Positions 1 through 7,054 of a DNA stretch of 31,200 nt are shown in pieces. The DNA lies in the NCBI GenBank assembly GCA_023393235.1, contig JAEWMH010000045.1, positions 1 through 31,200 of the forward strand. Direction: 5' to 3'. This DNA is from Bacillota bacterium (GTDB lineage Bacteria > Bacillota > Bacilli > Paenibacillales > NBRC-103111). The position numbers and the translations under genes were made by a program. Position 1 is the first letter of the stretch; the number at the start of each line of letters is the position of its first letter. Under the pieces are notes generated by a model. The model was not told the DNA's origin. It was given only the letters and a program-made list of their open reading frames with translations, and did not search any database.

Positions 1-500
1 CGCCACCACAGATCGTAATAGCAGTGCCCCCGCCACCAGAAGGAATCTACTTGTGCGTGAAGCACCCGGCCGATTTTGCCGCTGTCCAATACACGCTTCA
101 GGTTCATAATCGGATCGAGGAAGCGGTTTTGGGCGATGACGGAAAACACCGTTCCGCTTTTTGCGGCGGCGGCATTCATACGGTCACATTCCTCCAACGA
201 GGCAGCCATGGGTTTTTCTACGATGACATGTTTGCCGTCGTTCAGAAAATTCACGGCAATTTCCGCATGACTGAAGGGAGGGGTACAGATGCTGACCAGA
301 TCAATGTCCTCTGATCCCAGCAGTAGCTCATGGGAATTGTATACGTCGGCGTCCAGACCAAACTGCTCTTTTTTGGCCTGTGCCTTCTCCGGATAAATAT
401 CCACCAAAGCCACGATTTTGCAGCGCTCCGGAAAAGCAAGATAAGCATTAATATGAGCGGCCGAAATATTCCCGGTTCCGATAATTGCAACACGAATCAT
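1..500 (-). CDS. Gfo/Idh/MocA family oxidoreductase, N-terminal part (runs off the window)
   Basis: The minus frame opens with ATG at 500 and stays open to the window edge, giving about 166 residues. It begins MIRVAIIGTGNISAAHINAY, a GxGxxxxxH-type Rossmann nucleotide-binding motif, followed by VALVDIYPEKA, the SICTPPFSHAE stretch and the signature HVIVEKPMAASLEECD, where EKP carries the catalytic-region lysine of the family. Members are cytoplasmic NAD(P)-dependent dehydrogenases that often act on sugars or inositols. The ribosome site AGGGGG lies about 7 bases before the ATG. A TACAAT -10-like box (535-540, read leftwards) and an inverted repeat at 560-580 lie upstream. The C-terminal substrate domain is outside the window, so the substrate cannot be stated. 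The family call is confident. Confidence 0.9.
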   Translation of the reverse strand, partial: MIRVAIIGTGNISAAHINAYLAFPERCKIVALVDIYPEKAQAKKEQFGLDADVYNSHELLLGSEDIDLVSICTPPFSHAEIAVNFLNDGKHVIVEKPMAASLEECDRMNAAAAKSGTVFSVIAQNRFLDPIMNLKRVLDSGKIGRVLHAQVDSFWWRGHCYYDLWW

Positions 501-559
501 AATAATAGCCCCCTACTGGCAAGATGATGCTTTTATTGTAGTAGAGAGAGTGGACGGAT

Positions 560-580
560 AAAATGTGTACAGTACATTTT
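560..580. promoter_or_regulatory. inverted repeat, candidate operator
   Basis: Perfect 7-base arms AAAATGT and ACATTTT are separated by the 7 bases GTACAGT. The repeat lies between two divergent genes, roughly where the -35 region of the leftward oxidoreductase gene should be (its TACAAT box is at 535-540). It looks like a transcription factor site. The binding protein is unknown. Confidence 0.45.
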
Positions 581-665
581 ATTTGTGTCAATTAAAGAAC
601 TTGGGATTTAGAGGATGTGGTAGAATTGCTGTAACCGAAAAAGAGAATGGAAAGAAGGGTAAACG

Positions 666-1031
666 ATGGCCAAAAGGAAAATCGTAATGTCGGTATTGCT
701 TTTTGCACTTATTTTGACAGCCTGTTCCTCATCTGATTTTGATGGAAGCCGGATAGGAAATGAGCATCAGTTTATGCTGGAGTACAAGGTATTAAACACT
801 ACGGACGTTCAATTGCTGGAGGTTAAGCAAGGGGATTCGGTGAGCTTCGAGATCGTCAGCACAGCAGGCAAGCTGGATATTGTCTTACAAAAAGACAGGC
901 TTGAACCCGTATATCAAGGATCAGATATTCAAACAGGTTCGTTTCAAGTAAAAATTGCCGAAAGCGGCACCTATACATGCTCGGTAACAGGTAAAAAAGC
1001 CAAAGGGAGCGTAAGCATTGTTGTAAAATGA
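666..1031 (+). CDS. small secreted lipoprotein of unknown function
   Basis: A 121-residue protein with a type II signal peptide: positive start MAKRK, hydrophobic stretch VMSVLLFALIL, and lipobox LTAC with the lipidated Cys at residue 20. The mature part of about 100 residues is rich in beta-forming sequence (VQLLEVKQGDSVSFEIVS, GSFQVKIAESGTYTCSVTGK) and resembles a single Ig-like or jelly-roll sandwich domain; the ESGTYTCSV stretch is Ig-like. It would sit on the outer face of the membrane. A GAAAGAAGGG ribosome site precedes the ATG. It is divergent from the oxidoreductase and has no partner gene downstream. No specific function is recognised. Confidence 0.75.
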   Translation: MAKRKIVMSVLLFALILTACSSSDFDGSRIGNEHQFMLEYKVLNTTDVQLLEVKQGDSVSFEIVSTAGKLDIVLQKDRLEPVYQGSDIQTGSFQVKIAESGTYTCSVTGKKAKGSVSIVVK

Positions 1032-1071
1032 CCTTTAGGGCGGAGGATGCCGGGTGAAACACAGACGTGAA

Positions 1072-1250
1072 ATGCAAAACTGCATTTATTTTGAGGTGTG
1101 GAGGTAGAGGGGGATCCCATCCTGCAAAAGTGCATCTATTTAAGGCGGAAATGCCGCGGTAGCGCTTACTGGTAGAAAATAACTGCAGTTTTGCAGGATA
1201 GGACAGTTAAAAGGCGCGATATGATAAAAATTGATGCACTTTTGCATTTG
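1072..1250. repeat. four copies of a TGCAAAA(C/G)TGCA palindromic repeat
   Basis: This gap between the lipoprotein and the XRE gene contains no gene. It holds four related 20-25 base units: plus strand at about 1072-1092 (TGCAAAACTGCATTTATTTT) and 1121-1141 (CCTGCAAAAGTGCATCTATT), and minus strand at about 1176-1198 and 1225-1250. Each unit has a TGCA..TGCA palindromic core with an ATTTT-like tail. The two inner units face each other, so units 2 and 3 can form one long stem. This looks like a dispersed intergenic repeat family, not a CRISPR. Confidence 0.65.
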
Positions 1251-1290
1251 AGCTATTCGTTCGGCGTATGGGGAGGTGGAGAATAAGGGG

Positions 1291-1542
1291 TTAGCTCTGT
1301 TGCTCCCCAAGCAGCTCTTGCACAGAAACCTCCAATGCCTTGGCGATAGCAACGAGCTCGTAGTCTTGGACCAGCCGGTATTGTCCTTCCAAACGGGAGA
1401 GGCTGGTGGGGCTGATGTCTAAGCCGAAGGTTTGGAGTCGGGCAAGAAAATCCTTTTGCTTCATCCGCTTAGCCTTTCGTATGGCTACAACTTTGCTTCC
1501 GATAATGTTTTTATCGCCGGGAGGCTCATTCCGGTGCTTCAT
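1291..1542 (-). CDS. XRE-family helix-turn-helix transcriptional regulator
   Basis: An 83-residue protein that is almost entirely one Cro/C1-type HTH domain (about residues 14-78). IGSKVVAIRKAKRMKQKDFLARL gives helices 1-2, ISPTSLSRLEGQYRLV the recognition helix and its following turn, and YELVAIAKALEVSVQELLG the closing helices. The start is supported by a GAGGTGA ribosome site just before the ATG. It diverges from the 98-residue gene at 1660. The shared gap holds an inverted repeat with three CGCATTAAAA half-sites overlapping promoter-like boxes on both strands, so autoregulation plus repression of the neighbour is the natural reading. The inducing signal is unknown. Confidence 0.88.
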   Translation of the reverse strand: MKHRNEPPGDKNIIGSKVVAIRKAKRMKQKDFLARLQTFGLDISPTSLSRLEGQYRLVQDYELVAIAKALEVSVQELLGEQQS

Positions 1543-1568
1543 TTACGGTCACCTCGCATTTCCTCCAA

Positions 1569-1642
1569 ATTGTATGCGAAGTTATTATTGTTTTAATGCG
1601 GATATCGCATTAAAATAAAATAAACCGATATTCGCATTAAAA
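1569..1642. promoter_or_regulatory. divergent promoters with three-half-site XRE operator
   Basis: Ten-base arms TTTTAATGCG (1591-1600) and CGCATTAAAA (1606-1615) flank the 5-base centre GATAT. A third copy of CGCATTAAAA lies at 1633-1642. The rightward promoter-like pair TTGTTT (1588-1593), 17 bases, TAAAAT (1611-1616) is covered by the palindrome. A leftward TACAAT box lies at 1569-1574, with TTAAAA about 16 bases upstream inside the same palindrome. The placement suits a repressor that shuts both directions. Confidence 0.65.
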
Positions 1643-1659
1643 AATGAGGAGGACCATAC

Positions 1660-1956
1660 ATGGAATTACCTGCATGGTTTCGGAGCGCCGTGGAGCAGCG
1701 GATGGATGTAGTGTTGGCGCGAATCGAACTACGAGCAGAGCTGCAACAGTATCGTAACGAAGAGGAGGAAGCCTGGGAGGTACTTTTTACTGGCCTGGAC
1801 AAATCATATTCGCCGGAATTTATGGATTGGGAAGATAAGCATCATTTCAGGCGGGCATTGGAGTGTGAGATGCTTTACATCCAAGGAATGCGGGATGGGG
1901 TGCAGTTGATAGTTGCGTTGTTAAATAACAACGTTGAAGAGGAGACAGCGGAATAA
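1660..1956 (+). CDS. 98-residue protein of unknown function, divergent partner of an XRE regulator
   Basis: The ATG follows a strong GAGGAGG ribosome site. The product is soluble, acidic and apparently all-helical, with no signal peptide or membrane segment. It contains a charged central region (RIELRAELQQYRNEEEEAWEVLF) and ends in an acidic tail. I do not recognise the family. Its only context is the divergent XRE regulator with a shared operator, which suggests it is the main controlled target of that repressor. Such pairs occur both in small phage-like or toxin-antitoxin-like modules and as ordinary Firmicute regulator-target pairs; nothing here decides between them. Confidence 0.7.
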   Translation: MELPAWFRSAVEQRMDVVLARIELRAELQQYRNEEEEAWEVLFTGLDKSYSPEFMDWEDKHHFRRALECEMLYIQGMRDGVQLIVALLNNNVEEETAE

Positions 1957-1981
1957 AAAATTTGCATTGTTTGTACTAATC

Positions 1982-2036
1982 AAAAAAACCTTTCGCCACC
2001 TGATCAGACTGATCATGGACTGGAAAAGGTTTTTTT
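1982..2036. terminator. bidirectional intrinsic terminator
   Basis: Perfect 12-base arms AAAAAAACCTTT (1982-1993) and AAAGGTTTTTTT (2025-2036) flank an inner TGATCA repeat. The run of A on one side and T on the other lets it serve both the rightward 98-residue gene and the leftward cupin gene. Confidence 0.75.
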
Positions 2037-2048
2037 GCTACAGTAGAT

Positions 2049-2402
2049 TCATTTCAAACTCATATACAAGGAAGGATGTAATTCCTCACTTTCGATGACG
2101 ATGGCCGTTAAACCTGTTGCGGTTTTGGTTTCATGCCACTCATCCTTGTTCCAGAAGACAGCATCACCAGCTTGGACATTAACATATTCATCCTTCTCAC
2201 CTCTGACCAGGCCCTCCCCAACTAGAATAAGGAGTAACTGAGGTGAAACTGCCTGGTGATAACCAATCACACCACCCGCTTCCAGATGCATACATCCAAT
2301 ATGTGCAGCATGTTCGGTTTGAATAATGCGGGACATGATAAAATCCGAGTTGAATTTCGAAATTCTTTTGCCGACCACTTGGCCAAATCTATAAAATTCC
2401 AT
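2049..2402 (-). CDS. cupin-domain protein
   Basis: A 117-residue protein forming a single small beta-barrel. The cupin signature is visible as GCMHLEAGGVIGYHQAVSPQ, then LLLILVGEGLVRG (the turn Gly of motif 1), then VQAGDAVFWNKDEWHET, which supplies the motif 2 histidine. Motif 1 is degenerate: only one His is clear and the usual H-x-H pair with a following Glu is not obvious, so metal binding is uncertain. It is cytoplasmic and monocistronic, with its own AGGGAGGG-like ribosome site and a terminator just downstream. Small cupins of this kind are often sugar or ligand binders or isomerases; no substrate can be assigned. Confidence 0.8.
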   Translation of the reverse strand: MEFYRFGQVVGKRISKFNSDFIMSRIIQTEHAAHIGCMHLEAGGVIGYHQAVSPQLLLILVGEGLVRGEKDEYVNVQAGDAVFWNKDEWHETKTATGLTAIVIESEELHPSLYMSLK

Positions 2403-2544
2403 GGATTCCCTCCCTAATCATGTTTCATTCCGATTCTATCATACTTAGTCACTGGCATCATGCAGGATGAACGGAGTCCCTATATTTTACATCCACGAAA
2501 AAGGACTATGCCGCAGGAAAGCGAATAGTATAGAAGCCACTATT

Positions 2545-2560
2545 TTGCAAGCGCTATCAA
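2545..2560 (+). promoter_or_regulatory. catabolite-responsive element (cre) upstream of the AraC regulator
   Basis: TTGCAAGCGCTATCAA matches the CcpA consensus WTGNAANCGNWNNCAW at every defined position. It ends 29 bases before the ATG of the regulator at 2590, where bound CcpA would block transcription. This suggests glucose repression of the regulator and, through it, the sugar transporter. Confidence 0.65.
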
Positions 2561-2589
2561 AATGATGTTGAACTAACAGGAGGGGCTTT

Positions 2590-4866
2590 ATGAAGCGGTT
2601 TCCCATGATGCTTCAATTGGCGTTGATTCTGTTCTGCGTTATGGCGATTCCCACAGCGACCCTGACCTGGTACAGCGGGGCGCAGATTCTGGAGAATTCG
2701 GAGCATGCCATTGCGGAGTCCGCCCTGGCTGGTTTGATCGCCAGCCGCAATCTGAACGAGAATACCCTGGACATTATGGCGGAGAATACGATCCGGCTTG
2801 CCGCGACGCAGATTTTTGATAAAATCCGTTCTCTGGAGACCTTCGATGAGATGAACTCCAGCTACGAAAATGTGGTGAACGCCCTATCGGTCCAGAATGA
2901 TCTGCGGAACATGAATCAGATTGGAGACGGGATCTACTCCTCTTTTTTTTACCTGAGTGATTCGGATTATGTGGTTTCCACCGACAAGGGCATCACGACC
3001 CAGGAGCGGTATGAAAACATGGAATGGATGAAGGAGGCCTTAACAGAGCGGAGTGGAATCACCGGAATTTGGTATCCCCGGAAACTGGAATCGGGAGTGA
3101 ATGTGGTTTCTTATGTTCTGCCCCTTAACCGGTTGTCCACCACAACCCGCGGCACCATTGTAGTAAATGTCCGGGAAACGCAAATGGAACAGGATATGCG
3201 TGCCTCCAATGGCAGTGACCACAGATATATGTTCATGAATGGCTATGGGACCGTTGTCTCCAGCCATGATAAAAGCCTGCTTCTGACCAACGGTACGGAT
3301 GATCCTTACATCGCGGAACTGATGGCGAAGAACCGGACAGAGGGTTATGACTTCCGGCAGCTTAATAAAGACCGGCTGTTGTATACCTGGTCCCGGTCTG
3401 AGCGTTATGGCTGGACGTACATCAATATCTCCTCCGTGAATGAGCTGTTGAGCACAACCAATTCCATGCAGAGGAATATTATTTTGCTTACGGTGATCAT
3501 CATTTTTGCGGGTACGGTGTTAACCGTTTTTTTCGCCACCTGGCTGTCCAAGCCTGCACGAGAGCTGGTCCGGACCTTGCGCAAGCGAGGACATCTGGGC
3601 GTGAAGAGCCGCAATGAGCTGGCTTATCTCAATGCGGCATTCCAGAGAATGCAGGAGGAGGAAGAGGCACTGCATGGGCTGCTCCATGTCCGGGAGAAGG
3701 ATGCGCGGAGTCTCGCGGTCCATAACCTGCTGCGCGGCGAACTGACACCTCAAGCAGCGGTTATGTTTCCTTCCCGGTATTTCCTGGTGGCCATCATTTC
3801 CATTGACCGTTACCGAGCATATGTGAGTACACATGACCCGGAGACACGCAATGAACACCGCAGGCAGTTGATAACCCATTGCGAAGGCGTATTCCCGCCG
3901 GAGGTACATACCCGGTGTGTTTATCAGGGAGACAGCAGCTTCGCCATTGTTATAAACTATGGAATTCAGGAATATGAAAGCGAGAGCGCGGGATTGGATG
4001 CTGCCTTGATGGAGATCCGCAGTATTGCCGCAGAGATTCTGAACCAATCCGTGACCATCGGCGTCAGCAGCTCCACAGAGTCCAGCGACCGTGTGGCGGA
4101 GTGTGCCATGGAAGCTATGGAAGGTATCAAATGCCGGATGATTGCCGGCAGCGGAGGGATTCATTATTGGCGGGAGCAGGAGGGATACGAAAAGCGCTAT
4201 ATTTATCCGGCCAACAGCGAACGGCGCATCCTCAATTTCCTGGATCATGGAGAGCTGGAGGCTATCTTAAAGGAGTTGGATGTGATCAGTGCGGAGATCC
4301 GTTCGGCGGACTATATTTCGTACGATAATATTCTGTTTATTTATCATCAGCTGACGGGTGTGACCATCAAACATCTGCGGGAGAATTACGTGAACACAGC
4401 CCGGATTTTTGTAGGGAAGGGAAATGTTTACGCTGCTCTAGCCTCTATTGATACGCTGGATGAGCTGGAGGAATACCTCCGCCGATTCTACGGGGAGATT
4501 GTGCAGCATCTGGCCCGTTCCCCCGGTGAAGCTGCTAATCACGGTGAGCGGGTAATTCAATACTTAAACGATCATTACCGGAGGGATATCGTTTTCGAGG
4601 AGATGGCCAAGGAAATTGGCATCAGCTATTCTTACATGCGCAAGATAGCCTTCGAGATGACAGGCAAAAGCCTGATCGATTATCTCAACCAGCTCCGCAT
4701 CGAGCATGCCAAGAAGCTGCTCTTGAAGTCCGATTTATGTATTTCGCAGATTGCGCTGGAGGTGGGCTACATGAATGTGCAGAGCTTCAACCGGTATTTC
4801 CGCAAATTCGAAGGGATGCCGCCCAGCAGCTACAAAGCAGTGAAATCCCGGCCTATGGAAATGTGA
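2590..4866 (+). CDS. membrane-bound AraC-family regulator with extracellular sensor domain
   Basis: A 758-residue protein. Transmembrane segment 1 is at about residues 8-30. An extracellular region at about 31-295 has the length and style of a dCache-like ligand-sensing domain. Transmembrane segment 2 is at about 296-320 (IILLTVIIIFAGTVLTVFF). A cytoplasmic linker follows, and the C-terminal AraC DNA-binding domain is at about 655-758, with the two HTH units at FEEMAKEIGISYSYMRKIAF and ISQIALEVGYMNVQSFNRYF and the AraC signature ending FRKFEGMPPSSYKA. Such one-component regulators are common in Paenibacillus beside LplABC-type carbohydrate transporters and activate them when an extracellular sugar is sensed. 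AGGAGGGG before the ATG fixes the start. A perfect cre lies just upstream, and the transporter genes follow on the same strand after a 268-base gap. Confidence 0.92.
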   Translation: MKRFPMMLQLALILFCVMAIPTATLTWYSGAQILENSEHAIAESALAGLIASRNLNENTLDIMAENTIRLAATQIFDKIRSLETFDEMNSSYENVVNALSVQNDLRNMNQIGDGIYSSFFYLSDSDYVVSTDKGITTQERYENMEWMKEALTERSGITGIWYPRKLESGVNVVSYVLPLNRLSTTTRGTIVVNVRETQMEQDMRASNGSDHRYMFMNGYGTVVSSHDKSLLLTNGTDDPYIAELMAKNRTEGYDFRQLNKDRLLYTWSRSERYGWTYINISSVNELLSTTNSMQRNIILLTVIIIFAGTVLTVFFATWLSKPARELVRTLRKRGHLGVKSRNELAYLNAAFQRMQEEEEALHGLLHVREKDARSLAVHNLLRGELTPQAAVMFPSRYFLVAIISIDRYRAYVSTHDPETRNEHRRQLITHCEGVFPPEVHTRCVYQGDSSFAIVINYGIQEYESESAGLDAALMEIRSIAAEILNQSVTIGVSSSTESSDRVAECAMEAMEGIKCRMIAGSGGIHYWREQEGYEKRYIYPANSERRILNFLDHGELEAILKELDVISAEIRSADYISYDNILFIYHQLTGVTIKHLRENYVNTARIFVGKGNVYAALASIDTLDELEEYLRRFYGEIVQHLARSPGEAANHGERVIQYLNDHYRRDIVFEEMAKEIGISYSYMRKIAFEMTGKSLIDYLNQLRIEHAKKLLLKSDLCISQIALEVGYMNVQSFNRYFRKFEGMPPSSYKAVKSRPMEM

Positions 4867-4948
4867 GCCGAAACGGACATAACCCATGCACATAGAGCTG
4901 TCTTTTCCGGATCATCAGACCGGAACGGGCAGCTTACTTTTGCTACTA

Positions 4949-5023
4949 CCCTTCATTTTTGATCATGGTGCTCTGATGGGACAAGTGATTATGGGCAGCA
5001 TTATCAAAAATGACGGGTATAAT
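4949..5023. promoter_or_regulatory. inverted repeat and -10-like box upstream of the sugar ABC operon
   Basis: The 268-base gap between the regulator and the first permease holds 15-base arms with one mismatch: CCCtTCATTTTTGAT (4949-4963) and ATCAAAAATGAcGGG (5003-5017). A TATAAT follows directly at 5018-5023; no good -35 was found. The spaced arms fit an AraC-type or looping operator placed ahead of the transporter promoter. A folded leader RNA is an alternative. Confidence 0.45.
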
Positions 5024-5134
5024 CAAACCTCATGATTTACGGAAAAGCCCGGTGAACGATATGATGAAATTGCTCCCGGGGCATTGGAAGAGAGCGTCTC
5101 CGGAGAATAAACGTATAAGCGGGGAGGTGAAACT

Positions 5135-6103
5135 GTGAAAGGAATGGCTCCTTCTAATCCCATTAATGAAACCGCTTTATCTGCTGCGAGAAACCGGAAA
5201 TATGGAGTATTCTATTATCTCCGCCGGGATTGGGAGCTGTATGTCCTGCTTCTGCTGCCTATTGCAATGGTGCTGATTTTTAAGTATGCCTCTATGTTCG
5301 GACTAACCATTGCATTCAAGGATTATAAGGTGGCAAGAGGGTTTTGGGGCAGCGATTGGGTAGGTTTCCAAGTGTTTCAGGACATCTTCGCCAAGCCGGA
5401 TTTCGGCAGGGCGGTCCGGAATACGCTGCTTCTGAACATCCTCGATCTGATATTCAGCTTTACCATGCCCATTGTGCTGGCCCTGATGATCAACGAGGTC
5501 AAAAATCTGGTGTTCAAACGGATTAACCAGACACTGCTGTACCTGCCCCACTTTCTGTCCTGGGTTATTATCGGCGCCATTGCTTACCAGCTCTTAAGCG
5601 AAGGCAGCGGTATGGTGAACAATGTGATTGAAATGCTGGGCGGCACCCGTATCCCTTTCCTTCAAGAAGACACCAATTGGCTCATCAGTTACCTTGCCAT
5701 TGGGGTTTGGCAGAGTATGGGGTGGGGGACGATCCTCTATCTGGCAGCTATGAGCGCCATTAATCCCGAGCTGTATGAGGCGGCTATTGTGGATGGTGCA
5801 GGACGCTTCCGCAAAATGTGGAATGTGACGCTGCCTTCCATCCGGATGACCATCATTACCCTGCTGATCCTGAGTCTGGGCGGTGTAATGGGAGGCTCCT
5901 TCGAGCGGATTATGGGTCTGCAGAATAAGGCAACCTCTGAATTCACCACGACCATTCCGGTATTAGTCTATCGTTGGGGGATTGAAAGCGGGAATTTCAG
6001 CCGTGCTACCGCGTTGGGATTGTTTCAATCCGTCATCGGACTCATCCTCGTATTGACGGCTGACCGGATTGCGAAGAAGCTGGGCGAGGACGGCTTGATT
6101 TAG
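5135..6103 (+). CDS. carbohydrate ABC transporter permease (LplB-like)
   Basis: A 322-residue inner-membrane protein with six predicted helices, starting with the LplB-type opening RRDWELYVLLLLPIAMVLIFKYASMFGLTIAFKDY. The ATPase-contact EAA loop is clear at ELYEAAIVDGAGRFRKMWNVTLP. It starts at GTG (5135), supported by GGGGAGGTGA four bases upstream. It is first in a tight operon with the second permease (14-base gap) and the binding protein. Together they should import an oligosaccharide; the substrate is not readable from sequence. No ATPase gene is present, as is usual for this group, which borrows an MsmX-type ATPase. Confidence 0.93.
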   Translation: MKGMAPSNPINETALSAARNRKYGVFYYLRRDWELYVLLLLPIAMVLIFKYASMFGLTIAFKDYKVARGFWGSDWVGFQVFQDIFAKPDFGRAVRNTLLLNILDLIFSFTMPIVLALMINEVKNLVFKRINQTLLYLPHFLSWVIIGAIAYQLLSEGSGMVNNVIEMLGGTRIPFLQEDTNWLISYLAIGVWQSMGWGTILYLAAMSAINPELYEAAIVDGAGRFRKMWNVTLPSIRMTIITLLILSLGGVMGGSFERIMGLQNKATSEFTTTIPVLVYRWGIESGNFSRATALGLFQSVIGLILVLTADRIAKKLGEDGLI

Positions 6104-6117
6104 CAAGGAGGCAAACC

Positions 6118-7017
6118 ATGAAACCATCTGCCGGCACCTTTGCCGTAAAACGCAGACACCGCTTCGATTTTTGGGATGTGCTGATCCACCTGGTGCTGAT
6201 CGTCGCCTCATTGGTGTGTACCCTGCCGTTCCTTCACGTCGTAGCCAAATCTCTCAGTGAGGATGCATATGTAGTCGCCAACAAAGTATATCTGTGGCCG
6301 GTTGGCTTTACCTTAGGCGCTTACGAGAAGATATTCGCTGATGACAGTATCTTAAGATCCTTGTACACCTCAGTCCTGGTTACCGTGGTATATACCTTGG
6401 TTGGCATGGTCATTACCATATGTGCGGCATATCCGTTATCCCGGAAGCAGTTGAAGGGCCGTACAGCACTGACCTTTTTCTTCATCTTCACCATGTATTT
6501 CCATGGCGGGATGATTCCCGATTATATGCTGATGAACAATTTGGGGATGCTGGACACCTTATGGTCTCTGATTCTTCCCCTATCCTTCAGCGCATTTAAT
6601 CTCCTGATTATGAAAAGCTCAATTATGAGCAGTATTCCCGCCAGCCTGGAGGAATCCGCGAGAATTGATGGAGCGGGACATTTCCGGATTCTGTGGAATA
6701 TTGTGCTTCCTCTGTGCAAGCCGATTTTGGCCACCTTGTCCCTGTATTATGCCGTCTGGCGCTGGAACGCGTATGGGGATGCCCTGTTTTACATTAAACA
6801 TAATGCGGATTTGCGGCCCTTGCAGCTGAAGCTGTATTACCTTGTCATTCAGGCGACAGAGAGCTTCCAGCTGGAAATGACCCAAGTGGAGGTCAGCAAT
6901 CCGGAGGTGTTGAAGGCGTCCGTGGTTGTGTTTGCCACATTGCCGATTGTGTGTGTGTATCCGTTTATCCAGAAGTATTTTGTGAAGGGCTCCATGCTGG
7001 GAGCGGTAAAGGAATGA
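6118..7017 (+). CDS. carbohydrate ABC transporter permease (YtcP-like)
   Basis: A 299-residue protein that is the second half of the membrane channel. It opens with a cytoplasmic lead FDFWDVLIHLVLIVASLVCTLPFLHVVAKSLSEDAYV, typical of the YtcP/LplC group, and carries the EAA loop at SLEESARIDGAGHFRILWNIVLP. The ATG follows AAGGAGG. It is translated from the same message as the LplB-like permease; the binding-protein gene begins 37 bases downstream. The C-terminus KYFVKGSMLGAVKE is the typical ending of this family, so the gene appears complete. Confidence 0.93.
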   Translation: MKPSAGTFAVKRRHRFDFWDVLIHLVLIVASLVCTLPFLHVVAKSLSEDAYVVANKVYLWPVGFTLGAYEKIFADDSILRSLYTSVLVTVVYTLVGMVITICAAYPLSRKQLKGRTALTFFFIFTMYFHGGMIPDYMLMNNLGMLDTLWSLILPLSFSAFNLLIMKSSIMSSIPASLEESARIDGAGHFRILWNIVLPLCKPILATLSLYYAVWRWNAYGDALFYIKHNADLRPLQLKLYYLVIQATESFQLEMTQVEVSNPEVLKASVVVFATLPIVCVYPFIQKYFVKGSMLGAVKE

Positions 7018-7054
7018 GCAGGGCAGTATACAAATTGATAATGGGGGAGTTTCG

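Noticed and set aside
1072..1250. CRISPR-like array of short repeats
   Set aside because: Units are in both orientations, spacing is irregular, and no cas gene is present.
3520..4248. 242-codon minus-strand open frame
   Set aside because: Antisense of the AraC regulator gene, with no ribosome site or domain.
4886..5035. Possible 49-residue coding region between the regulator and the sugar permease
   Set aside because: No ribosome site, no recognisable sequence, and it overlaps the inverted repeat; better explained as a regulatory gap.
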